Assembly: GCA_934394545.1 (NCBI GenBank)
Contig: CAKRRG010000061.1
Location: forward strand, 1-17,025
Length of the DNA stretch: 17,025 bases
Direction of reading: 5' to 3'
From: an uncultured Blautia sp.
Lineage (GTDB): Bacteria > Bacillota > Clostridia > Lachnospirales > Lachnospiraceae
This document shows positions 1 through 6,870 of the stretch, in pieces (position 1 is the stretch's first letter; every line of letters begins with the position of its first letter). The translations under genes and the position numbers were made by a program. Under the pieces are notes generated by a model. It was not told where the DNA came from. It made no database searches and saw only the letters and a list, made by a program, of their open reading frames with translations.

Positions 1-135
1 TCTATTATTCAGAAAAACGCGGAGAATGTTGCAGCTTTGATCCAGCAGGAGGGTGATGAGACCTGCCTGACACGATTGATGGATGCGGTTACGGTTACCT
101 CAGAGTATAAATATTTTAACATTATCGAGCCATAA
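1..135 (+). CDS. C-terminal end of an unidentified protein (5' truncated by window)
   Basis: The first frame is open from base 1 and stops with TAA at 133-135, giving 44 residues that end in KYFNIIEP. The frame has no internal stop, uses ordinary codons, and is followed six bases later by a hairpin with a short T-run, which fits the end of a real gene. The piece is mostly polar with a helical look. It shows no motif that I recognise, so no function is assigned. It runs on the opposite strand to hcp and is convergent with it. Confidence 0.6.
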   Translation, partial: SIIQKNAENVAALIQQEGDETCLTRLMDAVTVTSEYKYFNIIEP

Positions 136-141
136 GATTTT

Positions 142-170
142 GGGGCTGTCTGTTTTCAGACAGCCCCTTT
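142..170 (+). terminator. Intrinsic terminator of the upstream plus-strand gene
   Basis: A perfect 11-bp stem (GGGGCTGTCTG / CAGACAGCCCC) with a TTTT loop is followed by TTT. It lies 6 bases after the stop codon of the plus-strand gene. The T-run is short. On the minus strand the hairpin is followed by AAAATC, not T's, so it is only a weak terminator candidate for hcp, which stops 14 bases away. Confidence 0.75.
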
Positions 171-183
171 CGTGCAGTATGAA

Positions 184-1797
184 TTATTTTAACTGAATCA
201 AGTATCTTTCCAGTGTTTTGATGTCTTCTTCTGGTGTGGTAATAGGTGCAATACCATAATTTTCTACCAGAAAGTTCAGAATATTAGGAGACAGGAACGC
301 CGGAAGAGAAGGACCAAGACGGATATTTTTAATACCAAGATGCAGGAGCGTTAACAGGATACAGACGGCCTTCTGTTCGTACCAGGAGAGAACGAAGGAA
401 AGGGGAAGTTCATTTACGGAACATCCAAATGCATCTGCAAGTGCTACGGCAACCTGGATCGCACCATAAGCATCATTACACTGTCCCATATCCATCAGTC
501 GCGGCAGACCACCGATTTCTCCCAGATCGAGATCGTTGAAACGGAATTTTCCGCATGCCAGAGTGAGGACGATACTGTCAGAAGGTGTCTGTTTCACGAA
601 TTCTGTGTAATAGTTTCGACCTGGTTTTGCACCATCACAGCCGGCAACCAGGAAGAAATGGCGGATTGCACCTGATTTCACGGCTTCTACTACAGTATCC
701 GCATGGGAAAGAATTGCCGCATGGCCGAAACCGGTTGTCACTTTCGTACCGCCGTTGATGCCGGAGAATATCTGATCTTCTTTGTAACCGCCCAGTTCCA
801 GTGCTTTTTCAATAACCGGTGTGAAATCTTTTTTCTCATCGATATGAACAGCGCCTGGGAAAGCAACCACTTCTGTTGTAAATACTCTGTCAGCATAGCT
901 GCTTTTCGGTGGCATCAGACAGTTGGTGGTGTAAAGAATGGGAGCCGGAAGATGATCAAATTCTTTCTGCTGGTTCTGCCATGCGGTTCCGAAATTTCCT
1001 TTCAGGTGAGAGAATTTCTTTAAGAGTGGATAGGCATGGGCGGGGAGCATTTCACCATGAGTATAGATATTGATTCCCTTTCCCTCTGTCTGTTCAAGCA
1101 AAAGCTGCAGATCTCTCAGATCATGTCCGGTCACAACAATAAAAGGTCCTTTTTCTACTGTAAGTGTAACATCAGTTGGCTCTGGAGTTCCATAGGTTTT
1201 GGTATTTGCCTTATCAAGAAGTGCCATACACTTCAGGTTGATTTCTCCTACTTTGAGTACTGTAGGAAGCAGAGTTTCCGCACTTTCTTCATAGCCAATC
1301 TTAAATAATGCCTCGCAGAAGAAACGATTCACTTCGGCATCTTCGTAATTCAGAACACTTGCGTGATAGGCATAGGCTGCCATTCCGCGAATCCCGAATA
1401 GAATAAGAGACTTCAAGGAACGGATATCTTCGTCGGCATTCCACAGCTGCTGCATATCGTATTCATCTGTTCTGCCGCATGGTGACTGGCAGCTGCTGCA
1501 GTCGGGAACCAGTCTTTCCTTTTCGGCTCTGACTTTTTGTATCATATTTCTGATTGCAGCATTGTCAAAGCTTACATTTGTAACTGTGGTAAACAGCCCT
1601 TCAATTATGATTTGCCATGTTCTTTTGGAAACAGTTGCTGTATCATCTATTGCTCTTGCCAGACCGATCAATGCACCTGTCAGTTCGTCCTGTAATTTTG
1701 CTGTATCTGCTTTTTTTCCACAGACGCCGGCATTTCCCGTGCATCCGGTACATCCTACTGTCTGTTCACACTGAAAACAAAACATGTTCTTATCCAT
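184..1797 (-). CDS. hcp: Hybrid-cluster protein (hydroxylamine reductase type)
   Basis: Cytoplasmic iron-sulfur protein of 537 residues, near the usual family length of about 540-550. The family reduces hydroxylamine in vitro and is linked to nitric oxide and nitrosative-stress handling. The N-terminal cubane cysteines are C7, C10, C19 and C26, i.e. spacing C-x2-C-x8-C-x6-C, one residue longer in the last gap than the Desulfovibrio protein as I recall it. The expected hybrid-cluster ligands are all visible: H225 (TGHDLRD), E249 (THGEM), C293 (NCLMPP), C387 (AGCDGAKPGR), C415 (LACGKFRF), C440 (MGQCNDAYGA), and E474 and K476 (WYEQKA). The start at 1797 has AAAGGAG nine bases upstream. It follows the 4Fe-4S protein gene after 15 bases, so the two are probably one transcript, with that protein a plausible electron donor. 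Identity is near certain; the physiological substrate is not shown by sequence. Confidence 0.97.
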   Translation of the reverse strand: MDKNMFCFQCEQTVGCTGCTGNAGVCGKKADTAKLQDELTGALIGLARAIDDTATVSKRTWQIIIEGLFTTVTNVSFDNAAIRNMIQKVRAEKERLVPDCSSCQSPCGRTDEYDMQQLWNADEDIRSLKSLILFGIRGMAAYAYHASVLNYEDAEVNRFFCEALFKIGYEESAETLLPTVLKVGEINLKCMALLDKANTKTYGTPEPTDVTLTVEKGPFIVVTGHDLRDLQLLLEQTEGKGINIYTHGEMLPAHAYPLLKKFSHLKGNFGTAWQNQQKEFDHLPAPILYTTNCLMPPKSSYADRVFTTEVVAFPGAVHIDEKKDFTPVIEKALELGGYKEDQIFSGINGGTKVTTGFGHAAILSHADTVVEAVKSGAIRHFFLVAGCDGAKPGRNYYTEFVKQTPSDSIVLTLACGKFRFNDLDLGEIGGLPRLMDMGQCNDAYGAIQVAVALADAFGCSVNELPLSFVLSWYEQKAVCILLTLLHLGIKNIRLGPSLPAFLSPNILNFLVENYGIAPITTPEEDIKTLERYLIQLK

Positions 1798-1812
1798 TAG
1801 TGTATTCTCCTT

Positions 1813-2532
1813 TTATTCCATAATTTTTCCATCAATACTTATTGTTACAACCTGCCATGGTATGAATTTTCCATTGCTTTGAAGTGCTTTTTTTGCTGCC
1901 ATCTCAAGGCCACCACAGCATGGAACTTCCATTCTTACAATTGTCACGCTTTGAATATTGTTATTTTGAATAATGGCAGTCAGTTTCTCACTATAATCCA
2001 CCTGATCTAATTTTGGACAGCCAATTAAAGTTACCTTATTTCGAATAAAATCCTGATGAAAGCTGGCATAAGCGTAAGCAGTACAATCGGCTGCAATCAG
2101 AAGTTTGGCGCCGTTAAAATATGGGGCATTAACAGGTGCCAGCCTAATCTGTACCGGCCAGTTCTGAAGCTTTGATACCTTGTTTTGGGCTGAAGATGTT
2201 GCTTCAGTTTCTGCTGTTTCTTTTCGCTGTATCTGCATGCTTTTAGAACCAGGGCAGCCGGCATGGGCAGTCATTGCCTGATTTTTGGCAAATATTTTTT
2301 TCTGAGCTTCTTTTACTGCTTCTTCATCGTATTCAGGTGCTTCCCTTTCTTCAAAGGAAATGGCGCCTGTGGGACATTCCGGGAGACAATCCCCCAGTCC
2401 GTCACAAAAATGCTCTCTTACCAATTCTGCTTTTCCATTAATGATATCAATGGCACCTTCGTGACAGGCATCTGCACAGGCACCACAGCCATTGCATTTT
2501 TCTTTATCAATCCGAATGATTTTTCTTATCAC
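1813..2532 (-). CDS. 4Fe-4S binding protein encoded with hcp
   Basis: A 239-residue protein with an N-terminal ferredoxin-like domain (about residues 5-62). The first cluster motif is complete, C13-x2-C16-x2-C19-x3-C23. The second is C43-x5-C49-x3-C53 followed by proline, where the usual second cysteine position is Leu46. A linker rich in Glu, Lys and Ala (about 63-120) leads to a C-terminal domain with further cysteines: C93 (GCPG), C150 (ADCTAYAY), C172 (GCPKLD) and a CC pair at 205-206 (PCCGG). Proteins of this build are often found beside hcp in clostridia; a role as electron donor or cluster partner is inference from that context. There is no signal peptide or membrane segment. GGAGG lies in front of the start. 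It is the first gene of the minus-strand unit, and hcp begins 15 bases after its stop. Confidence 0.85.
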   Translation of the reverse strand: MIRKIIRIDKEKCNGCGACADACHEGAIDIINGKAELVREHFCDGLGDCLPECPTGAISFEEREAPEYDEEAVKEAQKKIFAKNQAMTAHAGCPGSKSMQIQRKETAETEATSSAQNKVSKLQNWPVQIRLAPVNAPYFNGAKLLIAADCTAYAYASFHQDFIRNKVTLIGCPKLDQVDYSEKLTAIIQNNNIQSVTIVRMEVPCCGGLEMAAKKALQSNGKFIPWQVVTISIDGKIME

Positions 2533-2576
2533 TGTTTTTCCTCCGTCAGCAACATTTAACTTTTGTTTCTGTCAGG

Positions 2577-2605
2577 ATTATAGTATTATAAATACAACTT
2601 GTATG
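2577..2605 (-). promoter_or_regulatory. Candidate promoter of the 4Fe-4S protein/hcp unit
   Basis: On the minus strand two TATAAT hexamers lie 45-60 bases before the first gene, at 2577-2582 and 2585-2590. With the nearer one, the -35 position would be 2600-2605, reading CATACA, a poor match to TTGACA. A weak -35 with a palindrome overlapping it would fit an activator-dependent or repressed promoter. The -10 is clear by sequence; the exact start is a guess. Confidence 0.5.
2592..2604. promoter_or_regulatory. Candidate operator: perfect 13-bp palindrome before the hcp unit
   Basis: ATACAA-C-TTGTAT is a perfect inverted repeat around one central base. It sits between the -10 candidates and the upstream side, overlapping the expected -35 of the hcp-unit promoter. 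This is where a dimeric regulator would bind. Clostridial hcp genes are often controlled by a Crp/Fnr-type regulator (HcpR), but no regulator gene is in the window and I cannot confirm the motif, so the identity of the binder is open. Confidence 0.45.
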
Positions 2606-2694
2606 TTTGATTTCCAACAGGAGGGATGATTTTGAAAAAAATTTATCTATTTTAAGAACCAGTCCAGGAAGCTAAATGCAGATACAGCTAAGAG

Positions 2695-2741
2695 AAAAAA
2701 AGCATCTGCAACCTGAATACTCAAGCAATGCAGATGCTTTT
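2695..2741 (-). terminator. Intrinsic terminator of the glycine cleavage operon
   Basis: A 13-bp perfect stem (AAAAGCATCTGCA at 2698-2710 and its complement at 2729-2741) with an 18-base loop. Read on the minus strand it ends in seven consecutive T's (2695-2701). It lies 113 bases beyond the lpd stop, so it ends the gcv transcript and insulates the downstream hcp unit, which has its own promoter signals. Confidence 0.88.
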
Positions 2742-2853
2742 AAGAGAAATAACGAATGAAGGTCTGGAGCGTGCTTAAAAAAAATCATTCCCACAATCTG
2801 CACGCCCAGGTTATCGGTGATACGCTGGTAATAAAAATGTCTTTTATGATCAG

Positions 2854-4392
2854 TTACAGAGTTGTGGCCTGGGTGATCATTTCGCTGAAAGAAGGATGGG
2901 GACGGATTACAGAAGCCATTTCTTCCAGTGTGAGCTTTTGAGCAATGGCAACTGCAAATTCACTGATCATATCAGTGGCTCTTGCACAGAAAAGCTGTGC
3001 TCCGATGATCACATGGGTTTCTTCCAGATAGACCACTTTCATAAACCCACGCTCTTGCAGGGACAATACAGATTTTCCATTAGCAGAGCTTAGGATTTTG
3101 TGACTTTTGGCAGCAAGTCCCTGTTCTTTTGCCTGATCCAGTGTCAGTCCCACAGAGGCAATCTCAGGAGAAGCATAGATACAGGAAGGGACAAGATCAA
3201 GGACAGGGCTGCTCGTATATGAGGTAGCACTGTTGGATGCATGATCTGATAATGTCGCAGCTATCTGATGGACTGCATGAAGTCCCTGAGCGGTGGCAGC
3301 ATGTGCCAGCTGCAGTTTTCCATTTACATCGCCAATTGCATAAATTCCGGGAATGCTGGTTTGAAAATGTTCATCTGTCAGGATACGGCCGCGTTCCATG
3401 GAAGGAGCAAGACCGTCAGCAAACAGACCATCTGTATAAGGCTTTCGGCCGGTAGCAATCAGGACTGCCTGTGCAGTACAGGTGCAGACGGTATCTTTTT
3501 CCGTGTAAGTGCACAAGATGCCTTCATCGGTGGATTCCAGAGACTGCACCATGGCACCGGTGTGGATATCGGCTCCTTTTTTCTTTAGGGATAGCTTCAG
3601 GCTCTGTCCCAGTTCCTTGTCCATGTTGGCAATCAAAGAAGGGAGAGCCTCCAGAATCGTGACTTTTGTTCCAAGTGCCTGCCAGATTCCGGCAAATTCT
3701 ACGCCAATCACTCCTCCGCCGATGATCAGCAGAGAAGAAAATGGTTCCTGATTCCAGGAGAGCAGCTCATCACTGGTCATAACACCGGGCAGATCATGCC
3801 CGGGAATGGGTGGAACAGAAGGAACACTGCCGGATGCCAACAGAATCTGCCGTGTTTTAATGGTAACAGGCTCAACTCCATCGGATGTGATCCGTACCTG
3901 CTTGATCCCTTCATTGCCAGAAGCGTAATTGCCGGAGGTATCATTGCCGGAAGTATCCTTGCCAGTATCATCCTTGCCAGAAGCGTAATTGCCAGAAACG
4001 TAATTGCCAGAAGCGTAATTGCCGATATCAATAACAGTTCCCAGTCCCTGATAAACAGTAACCTTGGCAGCTTTCAGAAGAGCGGCAATGCCCTTTTGCA
4101 GAGTTGTAATAGTTGCTTCTTTATGTTTTTGAATGCCTGCCAGATCGGCTCGGACATTTTCAGCAGAGATACCAAAACGTTCTGCATCACAGATTTCCCT
4201 GTAGAGTTCGGAAGAATGGAGCAATGTTTTGGTAGGGATACATCCCCGGTTCAGGCAGGTTCCTCCAAGAGAATCCTTTTCGATCAAAGCGGTGCGAAGA
4301 CCAAGCTTTGCTGCTTCCAGAGCTGCTTCATATCCGCCTGGACCGGCACCGATGACAGTCAGGTCATAGATAGTGGTTGTCATTTCTGCCAT
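2854..4392 (-). CDS. lpdA: Dihydrolipoamide dehydrogenase (glycine cleavage L protein)
   Basis: FAD- and NAD-dependent enzyme that reoxidises the dihydrolipoyl arm of GcvH. The start at 4392 is chosen because AAGGAG lies nine bases upstream; an in-frame ATG 63 bases earlier overlaps lplA and lacks this site. The 512-residue product has the FAD motif GAGPGG (15-20), the redox disulfide C46/C51 in GGTCLNRGCIPTK, the NAD motif GGGVIG (225-230), the second FAD contact AIGDV (352-356) and the catalytic His499 with Glu504 in HPSFSE. There is no N-terminal lipoyl domain. Residues 124-162 are an insertion of pentapeptide repeats of type G-N/K-Y/D-x-S/T, absent from ordinary family members of about 460-480 residues. 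It lies between the helical FAD-domain segment and the strand leading to LASGS, probably a surface loop. Catalytic residues are intact, so the enzyme is expected to work. The gene begins 19 bases after lplA and is the last of the operon. Confidence 0.95.
   Translation of the reverse strand: MAEMTTTIYDLTVIGAGPGGYEAALEAAKLGLRTALIEKDSLGGTCLNRGCIPTKTLLHSSELYREICDAERFGISAENVRADLAGIQKHKEATITTLQKGIAALLKAAKVTVYQGLGTVIDIGNYASGNYVSGNYASGKDDTGKDTSGNDTSGNYASGNEGIKQVRITSDGVEPVTIKTRQILLASGSVPSVPPIPGHDLPGVMTSDELLSWNQEPFSSLLIIGGGVIGVEFAGIWQALGTKVTILEALPSLIANMDKELGQSLKLSLKKKGADIHTGAMVQSLESTDEGILCTYTEKDTVCTCTAQAVLIATGRKPYTDGLFADGLAPSMERGRILTDEHFQTSIPGIYAIGDVNGKLQLAHAATAQGLHAVHQIAATLSDHASNSATSYTSSPVLDLVPSCIYASPEIASVGLTLDQAKEQGLAAKSHKILSSANGKSVLSLQERGFMKVVYLEETHVIIGAQLFCARATDMISEFAVAIAQKLTLEEMASVIRPHPSFSEMITQATTL
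3913..4017. repeat. Tandem 15-bp repeat, seven units, inside lpdA
   Basis: Seven contiguous 15-base units on the plus strand, consensus ATTGCCAGAAGCGTA, with a decayed eighth unit starting at 4018. Units 1, 5 and 7 are nearly identical and unit 6 differs by one base. Units 2-4 carry a variant ending in TATC or ATC. Because the unit is a multiple of three it stays in frame and encodes GNYAS, GNYVS, GNYAS, GKDDT, GKDTS, GNDTS, GNYAS in Lpd. This pattern fits slipped-strand or unequal-exchange expansion; copy number may vary among strains. Confidence 0.95.
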
Positions 4393-4411
4393 GGATAAGT
4401 TCTCCTTTTTG

Positions 4412-5407
4412 TTAGATTTGTTCTTGTACCATCCGACACAGATCGGTTCGGACATTTTCCGGAACCAGATGTTGTTTCAAGGATTGGTCTAATGCCTGGC
4501 AAAGAATATCGGCACGATAGGGGAGACCCTGAAATTCTGTACCAATATCAGAAAACCAGTCTGCTTCCATAGAGTCAGAAGAAAGCAGTGCATCTTTGAT
4601 CATTCCCTCGTTTACATGAAGGTCCAGACTTGCCTCACCCCATGAAAAACGTTGTTCCAGTCGGTCGGTAAATGGAATTTTTGGTCCGTATTTCCAACGC
4701 TCAGAGGAAAAACGCTCCCGGCCCTTTTGAATGGCAGTCTGCTCCAGACGGTCTGCACACAAAGGTACGGCAGGAAGTTCGTATACTTTGGAAAATGCGG
4801 TAAACATAGCCTGCTTTATGGTGTCAACGGTGATGTCAGGACAAAGAGAAGACAGATTTACCACTCTTGAACGGACGGAGTCCACACCTTTTGATTGTAA
4901 TTTCGCTTTGGAAGGATTCAAAAAGCGGGACATGGAAGCGGTATCTACATTCAGCAGCAGCGTTCCATGATGATAATAACATCCGTTGGAATCAAAAAAC
5001 GCATTTCCGGAAAACTTCTGCCCGTTGATCACCACATCATTTCGACCGGTTTTTTCTGCGGTCAGTCCAAAGGAAGCCACAGCTTCTATGATCACCTGAA
5101 GTTGACGGCTCACATCTGCATCTTCTTTTTTCATGCAGAAGGTAAAGTTCAGATTTCCAAGATCATGGTAAACAGCGCCTCCACCGGAGAGGCGGCGGAC
5201 CAGATGTCCGCCGTCTGCTTCCAATTCTGATACACGGCACTCTTTCCAGCAGTTTTGATTTCGCCCAATCACAACCGTATGTGCATTTTGCCATAAGTAT
5301 AAAATGCATTCCCCTGGTTCTGCGTGAAAGGTGAGATATTCTTCCACCGCAAGATTTGTATAAGGATCGGTAATCGTACTTTCGTATGTGGTCAGAGTCT
5401 GTATCAT
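4412..5407 (-). CDS. lplA: Lipoate-protein ligase A
   Basis: Uses ATP to activate free lipoate to lipoyl-AMP and attaches it to the lysine of lipoyl domains; the target here is probably GcvH, encoded in the same operon. The 331-residue length agrees with the bacterial LplA of about 330-340, including the C-terminal accessory domain. Visible motifs are RRLSGGGAVYHDLGNLNF (71-88), the GRND segment (121-124), the active-site lysine K131 in GQKFSGNA, and HHGTLLL (146-152). The start at 5407 has AGGAGG eight bases upstream. It follows gcvPB after 23 bases. No lipoyl synthase or octanoyltransferase gene is in the window, so salvage of external lipoate is the likely route, though the rest of the genome could hold lipA/lipB. 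Confidence 0.95.
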   Translation of the reverse strand: MIQTLTTYESTITDPYTNLAVEEYLTFHAEPGECILYLWQNAHTVVIGRNQNCWKECRVSELEADGGHLVRRLSGGGAVYHDLGNLNFTFCMKKEDADVSRQLQVIIEAVASFGLTAEKTGRNDVVINGQKFSGNAFFDSNGCYYHHGTLLLNVDTASMSRFLNPSKAKLQSKGVDSVRSRVVNLSSLCPDITVDTIKQAMFTAFSKVYELPAVPLCADRLEQTAIQKGRERFSSERWKYGPKIPFTDRLEQRFSWGEASLDLHVNEGMIKDALLSSDSMEADWFSDIGTEFQGLPYRADILCQALDQSLKQHLVPENVRTDLCRMVQEQI

Positions 5408-5430
5408 CGTGGATTCCTCCTGTTATTGAT

Positions 5431-6870
5431 TTATTCGTTACTATAGAGATAACGTACCACTGGTTTTCGCGCAGCACCGACTTCGTCCAATCTGCGGACC
5501 GGTGTTTCCAGTGGATACTCGTGCATCTTTTCCGGGTGGGCTTCAGATTCTGCAAGCACATCCAGGAAAATCTGTACCGCTTCATCCAGTGTTTCGCGGC
5601 TCTCTGTTTCAGTAGGTTCGATCATCAATGCCTCATGGACGATCAGCGGGAAGTACATGGTAGGTGGATGGATGCCGTGATCCAGTAATGCTTTGGCAAT
5701 ATCAAGTGCAGAGACATTTCGCTGATGCTTTTCCTGCTCCAGTGTCATGACAAATTCATGCATACAGATGTGATCGTATGCCATTTTGTAATGTCCGGAC
5801 AGCTTGTGCATCATATAGTTGGCGTTGAGTACAGCCGTGGTGGCTGCTTCTGGAATCCCTTCTCTGCCAAGGGTCAGAATATAGCAAAGGGCACGGACAA
5901 CAACCAGGAAATTGGAGGAAAAGCTGCGGATATTTCCAATGGTGTGTGCAGCAGTTCCTTCTGTGAAAGTGCCGTCTTCCTGTTTGTCAACACGAAGTCC
6001 CGGAAGGAATGGCGCCAGAAAATCTTTGCAGGCAACCGGTCCGCTTCCCGGTCCACCTCCGCCGTGAGGCGTGGAAAATGTTTTATGCAGATTCAGATGC
6101 ATCACATCGAATCCCATGTCACCCGGGCGAGTGATACCCATGACTGCATTTAAGTTTGCTCCATCGTAATAGCATAAGCCGCCTGCTTCATGAACGATCC
6201 GTGTAATCTCTGCAATATTGGGATCAAACAGACCAACGGTGTTGGGGTTTGTGAGCATCAGTCCAGCCGTGTCATCACCGACAGCGGCTTTTAATGCTTC
6301 CAGATCTACACAGCCATGCTCATCAGAAGCGATATTGATCACATCGAAATCTGCCATAGCTGTACTGGCTGGATTGGTACCGTGGGCAGAATCCGGAACG
6401 ATGATCTTTGTACGTTTGTTGTCCCCGCGGCTTTCATGCCATGCCTTGATCAGAAGAAGACCGGTAAATTCACCATGAGCACCGGCTGCCGGCTGAAGCG
6501 TACATGCCTGCATTCCAGTGATCTCACATAATGCCTCTTCAATGGAAGAGAGTACTTCCAGACATCCCTGAACATCCTTGGTATCCTGCAGAGGATGAAT
6601 GTTGGTAAATCCGGGGAGAAGAGAAGCAGCATCGTTGATCTTCGGATTATATTTCATGGTACAGGAGCCTAATGGGTAAAAACCATCGTTGACTCCATGG
6701 GTCTGTTTCGCAAGATCGGTATAGTGACGGCTGAGTTCCGTCTCAGATACCTCCGGGAGATGCAGTGCTTTTTTACGCAGCGGTACATTGACAGTTACTT
6801 CAGGGGTAGTGCAGGGCGGAATCAGGTCGCAGCCTCTTCCGGGTGCCCCCATTTCAAATATAAGCTTCAT
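5431..6870 (-). CDS. gcvPB: Glycine dehydrogenase (decarboxylating) subunit 2, P protein beta part
   Basis: Pyridoxal-phosphate subunit of the two-gene P protein, which decarboxylates glycine and transfers the aminomethyl group to the lipoyl arm of GcvH. The 479-residue product has the signature GFYPLGSCTMKYNPK (63-77), the cofactor-region segment DSAHGTNPAS (160-169), YYDGANLNA (234-242) and the Schiff-base lysine K263 in HLNLHKTFSTPHGGGGPGSG. The start at 6870 has AAGGAGG at a good distance and overlaps the gcvPA stop by four bases (ATGA), so translation is probably coupled to give equal amounts of the two subunits. Length and motifs are complete. Confidence 0.97.
   Translation of the reverse strand: MKLIFEMGAPGRGCDLIPPCTTPEVTVNVPLRKKALHLPEVSETELSRHYTDLAKQTHGVNDGFYPLGSCTMKYNPKINDAASLLPGFTNIHPLQDTKDVQGCLEVLSSIEEALCEITGMQACTLQPAAGAHGEFTGLLLIKAWHESRGDNKRTKIIVPDSAHGTNPASTAMADFDVINIASDEHGCVDLEALKAAVGDDTAGLMLTNPNTVGLFDPNIAEITRIVHEAGGLCYYDGANLNAVMGITRPGDMGFDVMHLNLHKTFSTPHGGGGPGSGPVACKDFLAPFLPGLRVDKQEDGTFTEGTAAHTIGNIRSFSSNFLVVVRALCYILTLGREGIPEAATTAVLNANYMMHKLSGHYKMAYDHICMHEFVMTLEQEKHQRNVSALDIAKALLDHGIHPPTMYFPLIVHEALMIEPTETESRETLDEAVQIFLDVLAESEAHPEKMHEYPLETPVRRLDEVGAARKPVVRYLYSNE

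Larger units (their letters stand above)
2533..2853. other. Intergenic region between lpd and the hcp unit
   Basis: This 321-base stretch holds the ribosome binding site, promoter and palindrome of the hcp unit on its left side and the terminator of the glycine operon at 2695-2741. Bases 2606-2694 and 2742-2853 show no gene. A minus-strand frame of about 38 codons beginning inside the 112-base stretch downstream of lpd runs through the terminator; it has no good ribosome binding site and I do not regard it as coding. Confidence 0.6.

Noticed and set aside
2756..2941. Plus-strand frame of 61 codons downstream of the gcv terminator
   Set aside because: It runs antisense into the end of lpdA, lacks a ribosome binding site and resembles no known small protein.
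3913..4017. Repeats suggesting a CRISPR-like array
   Set aside because: Units are contiguous, only 15 bases, without spacers, and lie in frame inside lpdA.
3796..4398. Plus-strand open frame of about 200 codons with a pentapeptide-like IARSV/IAGSI pattern, opposite lpdA
   Set aside because: It is antisense to a clearly real gene. Its repeat pattern is just the other strand of the 15-bp tandem repeat, and it has no ribosome binding site or recognisable domain.
4393..4455. Longer lpdA start overlapping the end of lplA
   Set aside because: No ribosome binding site at that ATG, while AAGGAG stands before the start at 4392, and the FAD motif begins at the normal distance from the latter.
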